Assembly (NCBI GenBank): GCA_003219995.1 | Contig: QHRC01000108.1 | Span: forward strand, 4,995 to 11,236 | Origin: Verrucomicrobiota bacterium | GTDB lineage: Bacteria > Verrucomicrobiota > Verrucomicrobiia > Chthoniobacterales > UBA10450 | DNA: 6,242 nt | Direction: 5' to 3' | Shown here: piece by piece, positions 1 through 5,445 of the stretch | How the letters are laid out: each line of letters opens with the position of its first letter | Position numbering within the stretch: the stretch's first letter is position 1 | The notes under the pieces: model-generated | What the model saw: only the letters and a program-made list of their open reading frames with translations | Told to the model about the DNA's origin: nothing | Database searches by the model: none | Made by a program: the position numbers and the translations under genes

Positions 1-861
1 GGAGGAATCACCTCTGCCGGATCAAACAATTTCCTTCCAAGCTGGGCCTTGCACGGATTGAAGTGGGTCGCGGTCTTTATCGTTCCGCTGACGGCGCTTT
101 GGATTGGACAATCGCACGGCACGGCGCCGGTCTTGCAGCGCGATGCCTGGATCGTATCCGATTTGCCGCGCGGAACCAGTGCACACCTGAAGTATGGCAA
201 TGCTTTGCGGGATCTCGATCGGTTCGATGAAGCAGGTGAGCAGTACCGTATTGTGCTCGAACTCGATCCCAACGCCGCGGACGCGCACTATGGCCTGGGC
301 CACGTTCTTCTCGCCCAATCGAAGTTAAATGACGCCGCCAGCCAGATGGAGGAGGCGTTACGCAAGGATCCGCGTAACGGCGAAATTCATTCCGATTATG
401 GTTACGTTCTCGAAGGCCTCGGCCGCAAAGATGAAGCCATCGCCGAGTATGAAAACGCTATTCGCTTGAACCCGAAATCCGGGCGCGTGCATTACAATTA
501 CGCGATGTTTCTGGCGAGCGGCGGGAAACTCGATCAAGCGATCGGGGAGTTTCAGGCTGCGCTGAAGTACAAGCCGAACCATCCCGAGGCGCACTACCAG
601 CTGGGCAAAGCGTTCTCTATGAAGGGCGACCTTGAAGGTGCGAAAATCCATTACCAGGAAACTGCGCGCCTCGATCCGAAAGCTCCGGTTCACAATAGTC
701 TGGGCGTTATTTATATGCGGTTAGGGCAAGTCTCACAGGCCATCGCCCAATTTAACGAGGCGCTACGTTTGCATCCGGATGACGCCGTCGCTGCGGAGAA
801 TCTTCGGATCGCCCTGGCAAACGAGAGACGTGCCCGAGGCGCGAGTTCGACGCCGCGCTGA
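1..861 (+). CDS. Membrane-anchored TPR protein (5' end open)
   Basis: The protein carries six tandem tetratricopeptide repeats, a scaffold for protein-protein contacts. The frame is open from the first base, and the first possible in-frame start is a TTG at 49 with no Shine-Dalgarno site before it, so the gene probably begins outside the window. Counting from that TTG, residues 4-20 are a hydrophobic helix (KWVAVFIVPLTALWIG) that could be a membrane anchor or the last helix of a larger membrane domain. Residues 43-245 hold five exact 34-residue repeats and one of 33. Each shows the TPR pattern: a small residue at position 8 (usually G or A), A at 20 and P near 32, for example LDPNA, RDPRN and LNPKS. 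A short capping helix and a polar tail end the protein. It is followed closely by the ureohydrolase-like gene. TPR identity is secure; the partner and cellular role are unknown. The N-terminal part could belong to a glycosyltransferase-type multi-helix protein, which cannot be seen here. Confidence 0.85.
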   Translation, partial: GGITSAGSNNFLPSWALHGLKWVAVFIVPLTALWIGQSHGTAPVLQRDAWIVSDLPRGTSAHLKYGNALRDLDRFDEAGEQYRIVLELDPNAADAHYGLGHVLLAQSKLNDAASQMEEALRKDPRNGEIHSDYGYVLEGLGRKDEAIAEYENAIRLNPKSGRVHYNYAMFLASGGKLDQAIGEFQAALKYKPNHPEAHYQLGKAFSMKGDLEGAKIHYQETARLDPKAPVHNSLGVIYMRLGQVSQAIAQFNEALRLHPDDAVAAENLRIALANERRARGASSTPR

Positions 862-867
862 AATCCG

Positions 868-1707
868 TTGTCGGCCGCGCTGCATATCGATCTCGATCGC
901 GCCTGGAACCGCGACGAGATTCCTTTCCAGAGCCTCGATGCAACAGAGTGGGGGCCGCAGTTGCGCTTTTCCGCGCCGCCGCGGCTGATCGAGCATTTCT
1001 ATCGCGAATACGAAACACGTCTCCCGCCGTTTTTACTTTATGGCTCCGGCGACTTCCATCATCTCAGCGCGCTCTGGTTGCGCTGCCTGACGGGGCCTAC
1101 AGTTGTTATCTCTTTTGATAATCATCCGGATTGGGACATTCGTCCGCCGAGATGGTGCTGCGGCGGTTGGGTCAATCGCGCTCTCGAACTGCCACACGTG
1201 CGACGCGTCAGCGTCTGGGGCTGCGGAAATTTCGAGTGTTGGTGGCCGCAGCAACTTTTTGGAAATCGACGCGCCGAACGAACCGGCCGTCTCGAAGTGC
1301 ACCCCTGGGCTGACGAGCGACCATTGAAAGATCGACAACGGCGCGGCGCGATTTTGCGCGAGAACTGGCGCGAACATTTCGAAACGTTCGTGAACAATTT
1401 TCGAGGAGCGGAGGTGTATGTCACGATCGATCTGGATTGTCTGTGCGCGACCGAGGCGGTGACAAATTGGGAGAGCGGCCGCTTCACACTTGTCGATCTT
1501 GAGTGGGCGCTGGCCAAACTGCGCGAGACCTGTTGCATTGTCGCGGGCGATATTTGCGGGCCATTCTCGGAGCCGGCTTACGCTCGTTGGAAGCAACGTT
1601 TCGCCTCAGAGTTTGATCATCCAGAAATTACCCGGCCAAATGCCGAACAAATTCGAAGAATTAACTTGGTAGCTTTGGAAAAGCTTTGGCCACTATTGTC
1701 GTGGTAG
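868..1707 (+). CDS. Ureohydrolase (arginase-fold) family protein, divergent
   Basis: This 279-residue protein resembles the arginase/agmatinase superfamily, binuclear manganese hydrolases of guanidino or related C-N bonds. The metal-site motifs appear in the right order and spacing: YGSGDFHH at 58-65 (equivalent of GGDHS), DNHPDWD at 84-90 (equivalent of DAHxD) and a beta strand with DLD at 188-190 (equivalent of SxDxDxxDP). D84, H86, D88, D188, D190 and a His in the first motif would be the ligands. The third motif is degenerate: the usual D-P is replaced by C193 and a neighbour, so the substrate cannot be inferred. The protein is rich in Trp and Cys. The start must lie after the upstream TGA (859-861), which is in the same frame. 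TTG 868 is the first candidate and CTG 880 the next; there is no other Met codon in the gene. The two-codon gap implies co-transcription with the TPR gene. The fold assignment is fairly sure; the activity is unknown. Confidence 0.78.
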   Translation: MSAALHIDLDRAWNRDEIPFQSLDATEWGPQLRFSAPPRLIEHFYREYETRLPPFLLYGSGDFHHLSALWLRCLTGPTVVISFDNHPDWDIRPPRWCCGGWVNRALELPHVRRVSVWGCGNFECWWPQQLFGNRRAERTGRLEVHPWADERPLKDRQRRGAILRENWREHFETFVNNFRGAEVYVTIDLDCLCATEAVTNWESGRFTLVDLEWALAKLRETCCIVAGDICGPFSEPAYARWKQRFASEFDHPEITRPNAEQIRRINLVALEKLWPLLSW

Positions 1708-1727
1708 GGCAAGCGCTCAGCTTGCCC
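1707..1727. terminator. Hairpin between convergent genes
   Basis: A perfect 8-base-pair inverted repeat (GGGCAAGC, loop GCTCA, GCTTGCCC) begins on the last base of the ureohydrolase stop codon and ends 13 bases before the stop of the converging small transporter gene. Its position between convergent genes suggests a bidirectional terminator or 3'-end stabiliser. No T-run follows on either strand, so it is not a classical intrinsic terminator. It could also be a dispersed palindromic repeat. Confidence 0.5.
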
Positions 1728-1740
1728 GATGATTTCATTC

Positions 1741-2085
1741 TCAGCTGAGCGAGACGAGAACCACTCCGACGGTGATTAACAGCGAGCCAATTGCTAGCTG
1801 CATCGTCAATTTTTCTTTCAAGATGACCGCCGCCATCAAGCTGATGATGATGACGCTCAAGCCTTGGAACGGATAGAGATAACTGAGATCGAACCGCTGG
1901 AGCAGGCCGAGATTCAAAAAAAACGAAATCGTCATCGAGAAGATTCCCGCGCCTAGAATGGAAATGATTTTGCGACTCCGAAATGCGGCCGCGCTCGATA
2001 ATTCCATCGCCCGTTTAAAAAAAATCTGGCCAGCTACGAACGTAACTAGCCAAACAAGAATGAGAACAAACGACCACAAGGTCAT
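1741..2085 (-). CDS. Small EamA/SMR-type membrane protein, second of pair (ArnF/ArnE-like)
   Basis: A 114-residue protein with four predicted membrane helices (about 4-22, 40-61, 69-89, 94-113), the size and layout of a small multidrug resistance or half-EamA protein. Helix 1 contains VAGQIFFKRA, which resembles the VAGQLCQKQA segment I recall from ArnE, a subunit of the undecaprenyl-phosphate-aminoarabinose flippase. Helix 3 begins LSYLYPFQGLS, the conserved position of the family's YP motif. The ATG (2085-2083) overlaps the stop of the upstream partner as ATGA. It has its own Shine-Dalgarno site, AGAGGAA (2097-2091), inside the partner's last codons, so the two are translationally coupled and probably made in equal amounts. 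The frame stays open upstream to 2505, but that extension is not membrane-like and overlaps the partner, so it is not used. Function is likely transport or flipping of a small or lipid-linked molecule as a heterodimer; the substrate is unknown. Confidence 0.85.
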   Translation of the reverse strand: MTLWSFVLILVWLVTFVAGQIFFKRAMELSSAAAFRSRKIISILGAGIFSMTISFFLNLGLLQRFDLSYLYPFQGLSVIIISLMAAVILKEKLTMQLAIGSLLITVGVVLVSLS

Positions 2086-2486
2086 AAGCGTTCCTCTAGG
2101 CGAGCGGCCGGTCTGGCGACGATGGCCAGTCCGACAATAACCAACGCGATGCCGAACCATCGCAGCGGAGAAATTCCCTCCTTGAGAATGAGCCAGCAGC
2201 TTATCGGAACCAGGACATCGACAACTCGCGACAAAGGAAACGCGATCGAGAGAGGAATATACTTCAGGACATACAGCCAAATCATAAGGTCGAGGACAAT
2301 AAAAAGAATCGCCAGCCAGATAAGCGGCGAGGCCAATCCGGTTATTCCAGTCCATGACCAGCTTTTGGAGAGGTCTGCCGTGGCCGTCGCGCCCGCCTTT
2401 AGCAGCAATTCGTAAGCAAGCACACACAGTACGTTCAGTGCGAGCTGAAACCAGGGATTGAAAAATCCGGAGGGTTGATCTCGCAT
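2082..2486 (-). CDS. Small EamA/SMR-type membrane protein, first of pair (ArnE-like)
   Basis: A 134-residue, four-helix membrane protein (helices about 11-31, 50-74, 77-99, 106-125). Helix 1 carries an acidic residue, E26, in LAYELLLKAG, matching the position of the essential membrane glutamate followed by a lysine in SMR proteins. The stretch YIPLSIAFPLSRVVDVLVPI and the following KEGISPLRWFGIALVIVG closely follow the last two helices of ArnE-type proteins as I remember them. The ATG at 2486 is preceded at 11 bases by GGAGGA. The gene ends in an ATGA overlap with a second protein of the same fold. Paired, coupled, dissimilar subunits are typical of heterodimeric members such as ArnE/ArnF. 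It lies 68 bases after the acyltransferase gene, likely in the same operon. Membership in the drug/metabolite transporter superfamily is firm; the substrate is not known, and no other aminoarabinose gene is in the window. Confidence 0.86.
   Translation of the reverse strand: MRDQPSGFFNPWFQLALNVLCVLAYELLLKAGATATADLSKSWSWTGITGLASPLIWLAILFIVLDLMIWLYVLKYIPLSIAFPLSRVVDVLVPISCWLILKEGISPLRWFGIALVIVGLAIVARPAARLEERL
2091..2097 (-). promoter_or_regulatory. Ribosome binding site of second small transporter gene
   Basis: The minus strand reads AGAGGAA, followed by 5 bases (CGCTT) and the ATG at 2085. It lies within the coding end of the upstream partner. It fixes this ATG as the start, as opposed to the longer open frame upstream. 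Confidence 0.65.
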
Positions 2487-2496
2487 TGGCTAATTT

Positions 2497-2524
2497 GTCC
2501 TCCACTTCGGTCGGAATGACAATG
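2497..2524 (-). repeat. Possible dispersed intergenic repeat remnant supplying a ribosome binding site
   Basis: The minus strand of this gap reads GTCATTCCGACCGAAGTGGAGGAC. It resembles, from memory, the GTCATTCCGAGCGAAGCGGAGGAATC-like intergenic repeat seen in many copies in several bacterial phyla. Its GGAGGA (2503-2498) is the Shine-Dalgarno site of the first small transporter gene. Only one full copy is visible in this window, so calling it a repeat rests on recall. Confidence 0.35.
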
Positions 2525-2554
2525 TAGTGTTGCCAGACACGGGCCCGAAAGAAA

Positions 2555-3718
2555 TCAAAGCTCGTCGGCGTTAGGAAATCGCCGCAAGATTGGATCGTGC
2601 CGCGTCGGTTCGAGATATTTCAAGGCGCGGCGGAAGATCGGATTGAAAAATGCTCTCGTGTGCATGACATAAAGATCAAGGGGCACCAGTTGGCACCCCA
2701 GGTGCAACTTTGGATCGTAATTTAAAGGGCCGCTGCAATAAGATCGCAGTCCGCCGGCGATGGCCCAGCGAATGACGTCGCGCAGAGTGTAAAAATAGAG
2801 ATGCAGGTCCAGCGCGACCTTGTAATCCAATCCCAGGCATTCGTCGTAAATCGTGCCGTCGTGAATCAGGCAACAGCTGAAGGCAACGATCCGGCCGAGC
2901 TGGCGCCAGATTAAAAACCGCGCTCGCTCCGGCATTCGTTCAGCAAGAGTGCAAAAAAAATCCTTTGTCAATGTCTCAAACTTGAAGCGCGAGCGTTCAT
3001 GCACCTGAAGATAGAGCGGATAAATTTCATCGACCTGCGATGTGATATCGCTGACGACTTCCATATCGATCTTCGGCGCGCGTTCCGTTTTTCGGAATTT
3101 GCGGCGCAAACTTTTGCGAGTCGCGTAGCTGAGCGTTTTCAAGTATTCGTCGAAATCGCGATAATCGAGGGACAGACGCGTCATCGGCATACTCGGCACG
3201 CACGCATAGCCATTTGCAGAAAAAATTCCGAGGGAAGAACGATATTTGGCCGGAAAATCTTTCAGAACGACAAGGGAAGCTTTGTTTTGTCGCGCATAAG
3301 TTTTCAGAACGGCGAGCAGTGCCTCCGCTGTCCAACCCTCATCTTCCGGGCGACATGCACCGAGATGGCCTTCCCCGGCCGCGCATCCGACCATTAGGAC
3401 GCGCATAGTTAAAAAACGCGGGAATTGTTTCCGAACGAGATCGACAATCGATCGGATCTTACCAGGCACACCCTCGACCAGATTCTGCCGAACAAAAAAT
3501 ACCGGCTGGATCGCGCGGACTTCGCTCGATTCATCTTCCAGGAGCAAATAGCGATATTCGAAATCCTGCGCCAGCGTTTGTTCGACGATCTCGTAGTAGC
3601 GGTGATCTTTATGCTTGTCCCGAAACGCGCGGGGCCAAACGCTATTGCCTTCCAATTCGGCGCCGGTAACAATTTTTGCGATGCCGTGCGGAAATGAAAT
3701 CGAGCCCCGTTCCTCCAT
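2555..3718 (-). CDS. GNAT/FemAB-like N-acyltransferase (DUF482-type)
   Basis: A 387-residue soluble protein that resembles the peptidoglycan biosynthesis/recognition group of GNAT-fold acyltransferases. These are double-GNAT proteins related to FemAB that transfer aminoacyl or acyl groups to amines. Residues 1-190 form a divergent first half. The second half starts at the basic helix YATRKSLRRKFRKT (198-211). It continues with the core sheet RFLIWRQLGRIVAFSCCLIHDGTIYDECLGLDY (267-299) and the hallmark CSGPLNYDPKLHLGCQLVPLDLYV (328-351), ending with LEPTRHDP. ATG 3718 is the only start available, because a TGA in frame lies at 3730-3728; no clear ribosome binding site precedes it. It begins 24 bases after the channel gene and precedes the transporter pair, so an operon is likely. 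Substrate and acyl donor are unknown; the envelope-type neighbours are consistent with a cell-wall or lipid target, but this is inference. Confidence 0.82.
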   Translation of the reverse strand: MEERGSISFPHGIAKIVTGAELEGNSVWPRAFRDKHKDHRYYEIVEQTLAQDFEYRYLLLEDESSEVRAIQPVFFVRQNLVEGVPGKIRSIVDLVRKQFPRFLTMRVLMVGCAAGEGHLGACRPEDEGWTAEALLAVLKTYARQNKASLVVLKDFPAKYRSSLGIFSANGYACVPSMPMTRLSLDYRDFDEYLKTLSYATRKSLRRKFRKTERAPKIDMEVVSDITSQVDEIYPLYLQVHERSRFKFETLTKDFFCTLAERMPERARFLIWRQLGRIVAFSCCLIHDGTIYDECLGLDYKVALDLHLYFYTLRDVIRWAIAGGLRSYCSGPLNYDPKLHLGCQLVPLDLYVMHTRAFFNPIFRRALKYLEPTRHDPILRRFPNADEL

Positions 3719-3742
3719 CGAAAAAAATCAGCCGGGGAACGC

Positions 3743-4867
3743 TCAGCTCGCGCCCGCTCCGGCACGTCGATCTTGCGCGGGGACAGTTTCTACTTTCAGA
3801 ACGCCGCTGCGAATGTGCAGATCGCGCTGCGGGAAGGCGATCTCGATACCGGCCTCACGGAATTTTTTCTCGATGGCAAAATTGAGATCGCTGCGATAGC
3901 GGCTTGGGCGATAACTCATTTCGCTGCTCCACACCACTAGCTCGAAGTCGATCGAGTTGTCGCCGAATTTGTTCAGAAAAACACTTGGCGCCGGGTCCTT
4001 TAAGGTCTGCGGGCTTTCACCGCCGGCTGCCAGCAGCGCCTCACGCACTTTGCCGATATCGCTGCCATAGGCCACGCCCACCGGAATGCGAAACCGCACT
4101 CGCGGATCGCCGTACGTCCAGTTTGTCACTGGCGAATCGATGAACTTCGTGTTCGGCACGATCATCGTGATGTTGTCGTTCGTGCGAATAACCGTGCTGC
4201 GGGCGCGAATTTGCTGCACTTGGCCGGTGATGCCCGCGACCTCGACGCGATCGCCAAGCGTGATCGGTCTTTCCGCAAGGATGACCAAGCCGCTAATAAA
4301 ATTGCTCGCGATATTCTGCAATCCAAAGCCGACCCCGACCCCGACGGCCCCGGCAAAAACGGTGAGCGCGCCGAGATGGATGCCGGTGTTTTCCAGAACA
4401 ATAAAAATGCCAACGACGAGCACGACATTGCTGACAATTTGGGAAATCGCGTACTGAAGTGCGCGATCCAGCCCGCTGTGCACGAGGAAACGGTTGAAAA
4501 GAAAGCGTTTCGTTCTCGAGGAAATCCAGAAGACGGCGATGAGCAGCGCGATGAGCAGAAAAATCTGGATGAGACTGAGCGGCACGCCGGGCAGAGGCGC
4601 GTTCCAGGACAGCGGAATGCCGGCGGCATTGATCGCGCTGAACGTAAAAAAGACCAGTGCGGCAAGACTGAGAATGGTCGTGACGATCGCGATGAAGTTG
4701 CTGTCGATCTTGAAACGGCTGAAAAAACGGCGGACGACGCCGCTCTGTAAGGCGCGTGCGGTAATGAGGCCGGCTGTCAACAGGGCCGTGAATGCGATCA
4801 GGCCCAGAAAGGAGACGTAATGTCCTCCGATTTGGAACAATGGTCGTTCGAGGAGCGAGAATGACAT
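3743..4867 (-). CDS. MscS-family mechanosensitive ion channel
   Basis: A 374-residue small-conductance mechanosensitive channel of the inner membrane, which opens under membrane tension to release solutes during hypo-osmotic shock. Hydrophobic helices lie at about 16-38, 57-82, 98-115 and 138-158. The pore helix follows at 164-200 with the Gly/Ala-rich AGAVGVGVGFGLQNIASNF and then ISGLVILAERPITLGDRVEV, the diagnostic MscS signature. The beta domain continues with GITGQVQQIRARSTVIRTNDN and VPNTKFIDSPVTNW, and the C-terminal alpha/beta vestibule ends near 352 with FPQRDLHI. It has about one more helix pair than E. coli MscS (286 residues). The start at ATG 4867 gives a full N-terminal helix; the Shine-Dalgarno site is weak or absent. 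It is the first gene after the ACP terminator and so probably leads the operon with the acyltransferase and transporter pair. Family assignment is secure; gating and regulation are not visible. Confidence 0.95.
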   Translation of the reverse strand: MSFSLLERPLFQIGGHYVSFLGLIAFTALLTAGLITARALQSGVVRRFFSRFKIDSNFIAIVTTILSLAALVFFTFSAINAAGIPLSWNAPLPGVPLSLIQIFLLIALLIAVFWISSRTKRFLFNRFLVHSGLDRALQYAISQIVSNVVLVVGIFIVLENTGIHLGALTVFAGAVGVGVGFGLQNIASNFISGLVILAERPITLGDRVEVAGITGQVQQIRARSTVIRTNDNITMIVPNTKFIDSPVTNWTYGDPRVRFRIPVGVAYGSDIGKVREALLAAGGESPQTLKDPAPSVFLNKFGDNSIDFELVVWSSEMSYRPSRYRSDLNFAIEKKFREAGIEIAFPQRDLHIRSGVLKVETVPAQDRRAGAGAS

Positions 4868-4910
4868 CGTTGTTTAGTCTGGCTCTCTCGCACTTCCGTG
4901 CAAGCTCCAA

Positions 4911-4942
4911 GCAAAAAAACACGGCCGAAGCCGTGTTTTTGC
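4911..4942 (-). terminator. Strong intrinsic terminator after acpP (bidirectional)
   Basis: On the minus strand the sequence forms an 11-base-pair stem, five A-T pairs plus CACGGC/GCCGTG, closed by a C(UUCG)G tetraloop, one of the most stable RNA loops. The stem runs into seven T residues (4919-4913). It lies 38 bases past the acyl carrier protein stop codon. The plus strand also has a T-run (4936-4940), so it could stop transcription either way. It separates acpP from the channel-led operon, which therefore needs its own promoter in or just after this hairpin. Confidence 0.9.
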
Positions 4943-4980
4943 TCAGACAAAGCGTTACCGTGAGGGCACGCCGATCAGGT

Positions 4981-5229
4981 TTACTGCTTGCTCGATTTTT
5001 CTTCGATGTATTTCATTACATCGCCGACCGTTTGCAGCTTCTCCGCGTCTTCATCGGGCACTTCGACGGAAAATTCCTCTTCAAACGCCATCACCAGCTC
5101 GACGATATCGAGCGAATCCGCGCCCAAATCTTCGATAAAGGACGCTTGAGGCGTGACCTGCTCGGGATTAACCCCGAGTTGTTCGACAATGATGTCCTTG
5201 ACCTTTTCTTCGACTGATTTTTCCGCCAT
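4981..5229 (-). CDS. acpP: Acyl carrier protein
   Basis: An 82-residue acidic acyl carrier protein that holds growing fatty acyl chains on a 4'-phosphopantetheine arm during type II fatty acid synthesis in the cytoplasm. The arm attaches to S39 in the motif [20 protein letters not shown], which matches bacterial AcpP almost perfectly. The N-terminal helix begins [16 protein letters not shown], and the last helix is [12 protein letters not shown]. Length and charge are normal. ATG 5229 is chosen because it gives the standard AcpP N-terminus; an open frame reaches 5292, but the added residues are not ACP-like. There is no evident Shine-Dalgarno site. Unlike the common arrangement, no fab gene stands next to it: it is followed by its own strong terminator and is divergent from the gene on its right, so it looks monocistronic. 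It could serve a specialised pathway, but the sequence is that of a housekeeping ACP. Confidence 0.97.
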   Translation of the reverse strand: MAEKSVEEKVKDIIVEQLGVNPEQVTPQASFIEDLGADSLDIVELVMAFEEEFSVEVPDEDAEKLQTVGDVMKYIEEKSSKQ

Positions 5230-5300
5230 AAAATGTGGTTGGTTGGTGTAGTGCCGGGAAAGGCTTAAAGCAGTCCGCGCACAGGATGGCAAGTAAATGA

Positions 5301-5331
5301 ATTAGAGTGCTTGTCAATCAATTTCAGACAA
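5301..5331 (-). promoter_or_regulatory. Candidate acpP promoter
   Basis: On the minus strand TTGTCT (5331-5326) and TCTAAT (5306-5301, five of six matches to TATAAT) are 19 bases apart, about 70 bases upstream of the acpP ATG. A perfect TTGACA (5317-5312) also lies here but has no good -10 at normal spacing. The match is modest and was found by eye. Confidence 0.3.
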
Positions 5332-5339
5332 TGTCCAAT
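5311..5339 (+). promoter_or_regulatory. Candidate promoter of right-edge gene
   Basis: TTGTCA (5311-5316, five of six consensus matches), a 17-base spacer and TCCAAT (5334-5339, four of six) form a plausible sigma-70-type promoter on the plus strand. It overlaps the candidate acpP promoter on the other strand. It abuts the palindromic element starting at 5340, which would then lie in the leader of the transcript. By-eye call only. Confidence 0.3.
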
Positions 5340-5420
5340 GTTGTAGCTGCCGCTGACCGCAGCAGCAGAATTTCGTCTGGGAATTAAGTTTCTTCCGCCA
5401 GAGACAGCGGCGGCTACAAC
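5340..5420. repeat. Palindromic (REP/MITE-like) intergenic element
   Basis: The ends are 16-base inverted repeats with one mismatch: GTTGTAGCTGCCGCTG at 5340-5355 and CAGCGGCGGCTACAAC at 5405-5420. About 49 bases lie between them, including a smaller inverted pair TCTGG (5376-5380) and CCAGA (5398-5402), so the whole can fold into a long stem with an inner arm. It has no coding content. Its form is that of a small dispersed palindromic element. Only one copy is in the window, so its being repetitive in the genome is inferred. Confidence 0.7.
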
Positions 5421-5445
5421 GCGCCGAGTTTTACTTCCCACAATC

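Noticed and set aside
1..48. GGAGG at the first bases as a ribosome binding site for a start inside the window
   Set aside because: No ATG, GTG or TTG lies within about 5-13 bases downstream in the open frame, and the frame is open through it, so a start outside the window is more likely.
1033..1596. A 187-codon minus-strand frame opposite the ureohydrolase-like gene
   Set aside because: It has no recognisable motif and lies opposite the conserved metal-site motifs of the plus-strand protein.
1741..2505. A single 254-codon minus-strand frame covering both small transporter genes
   Set aside because: Its first 140 residues are a non-membrane, out-of-frame reading of the first transporter. 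The real second gene begins at ATG 2085 with its own ribosome binding site and a clean four-helix sequence.
4211..4750. A 179-codon plus-strand frame inside the channel gene
   Set aside because: It is antisense to the most conserved MscS segments and its Asp/Glu/Lys-rich sequence is a by-product of the opposite-strand codons.
4792..5217. A 141-codon plus-strand frame across the acpP terminator and acpP
   Set aside because: It runs through a strong terminator hairpin and is antisense to a certain acpP gene.
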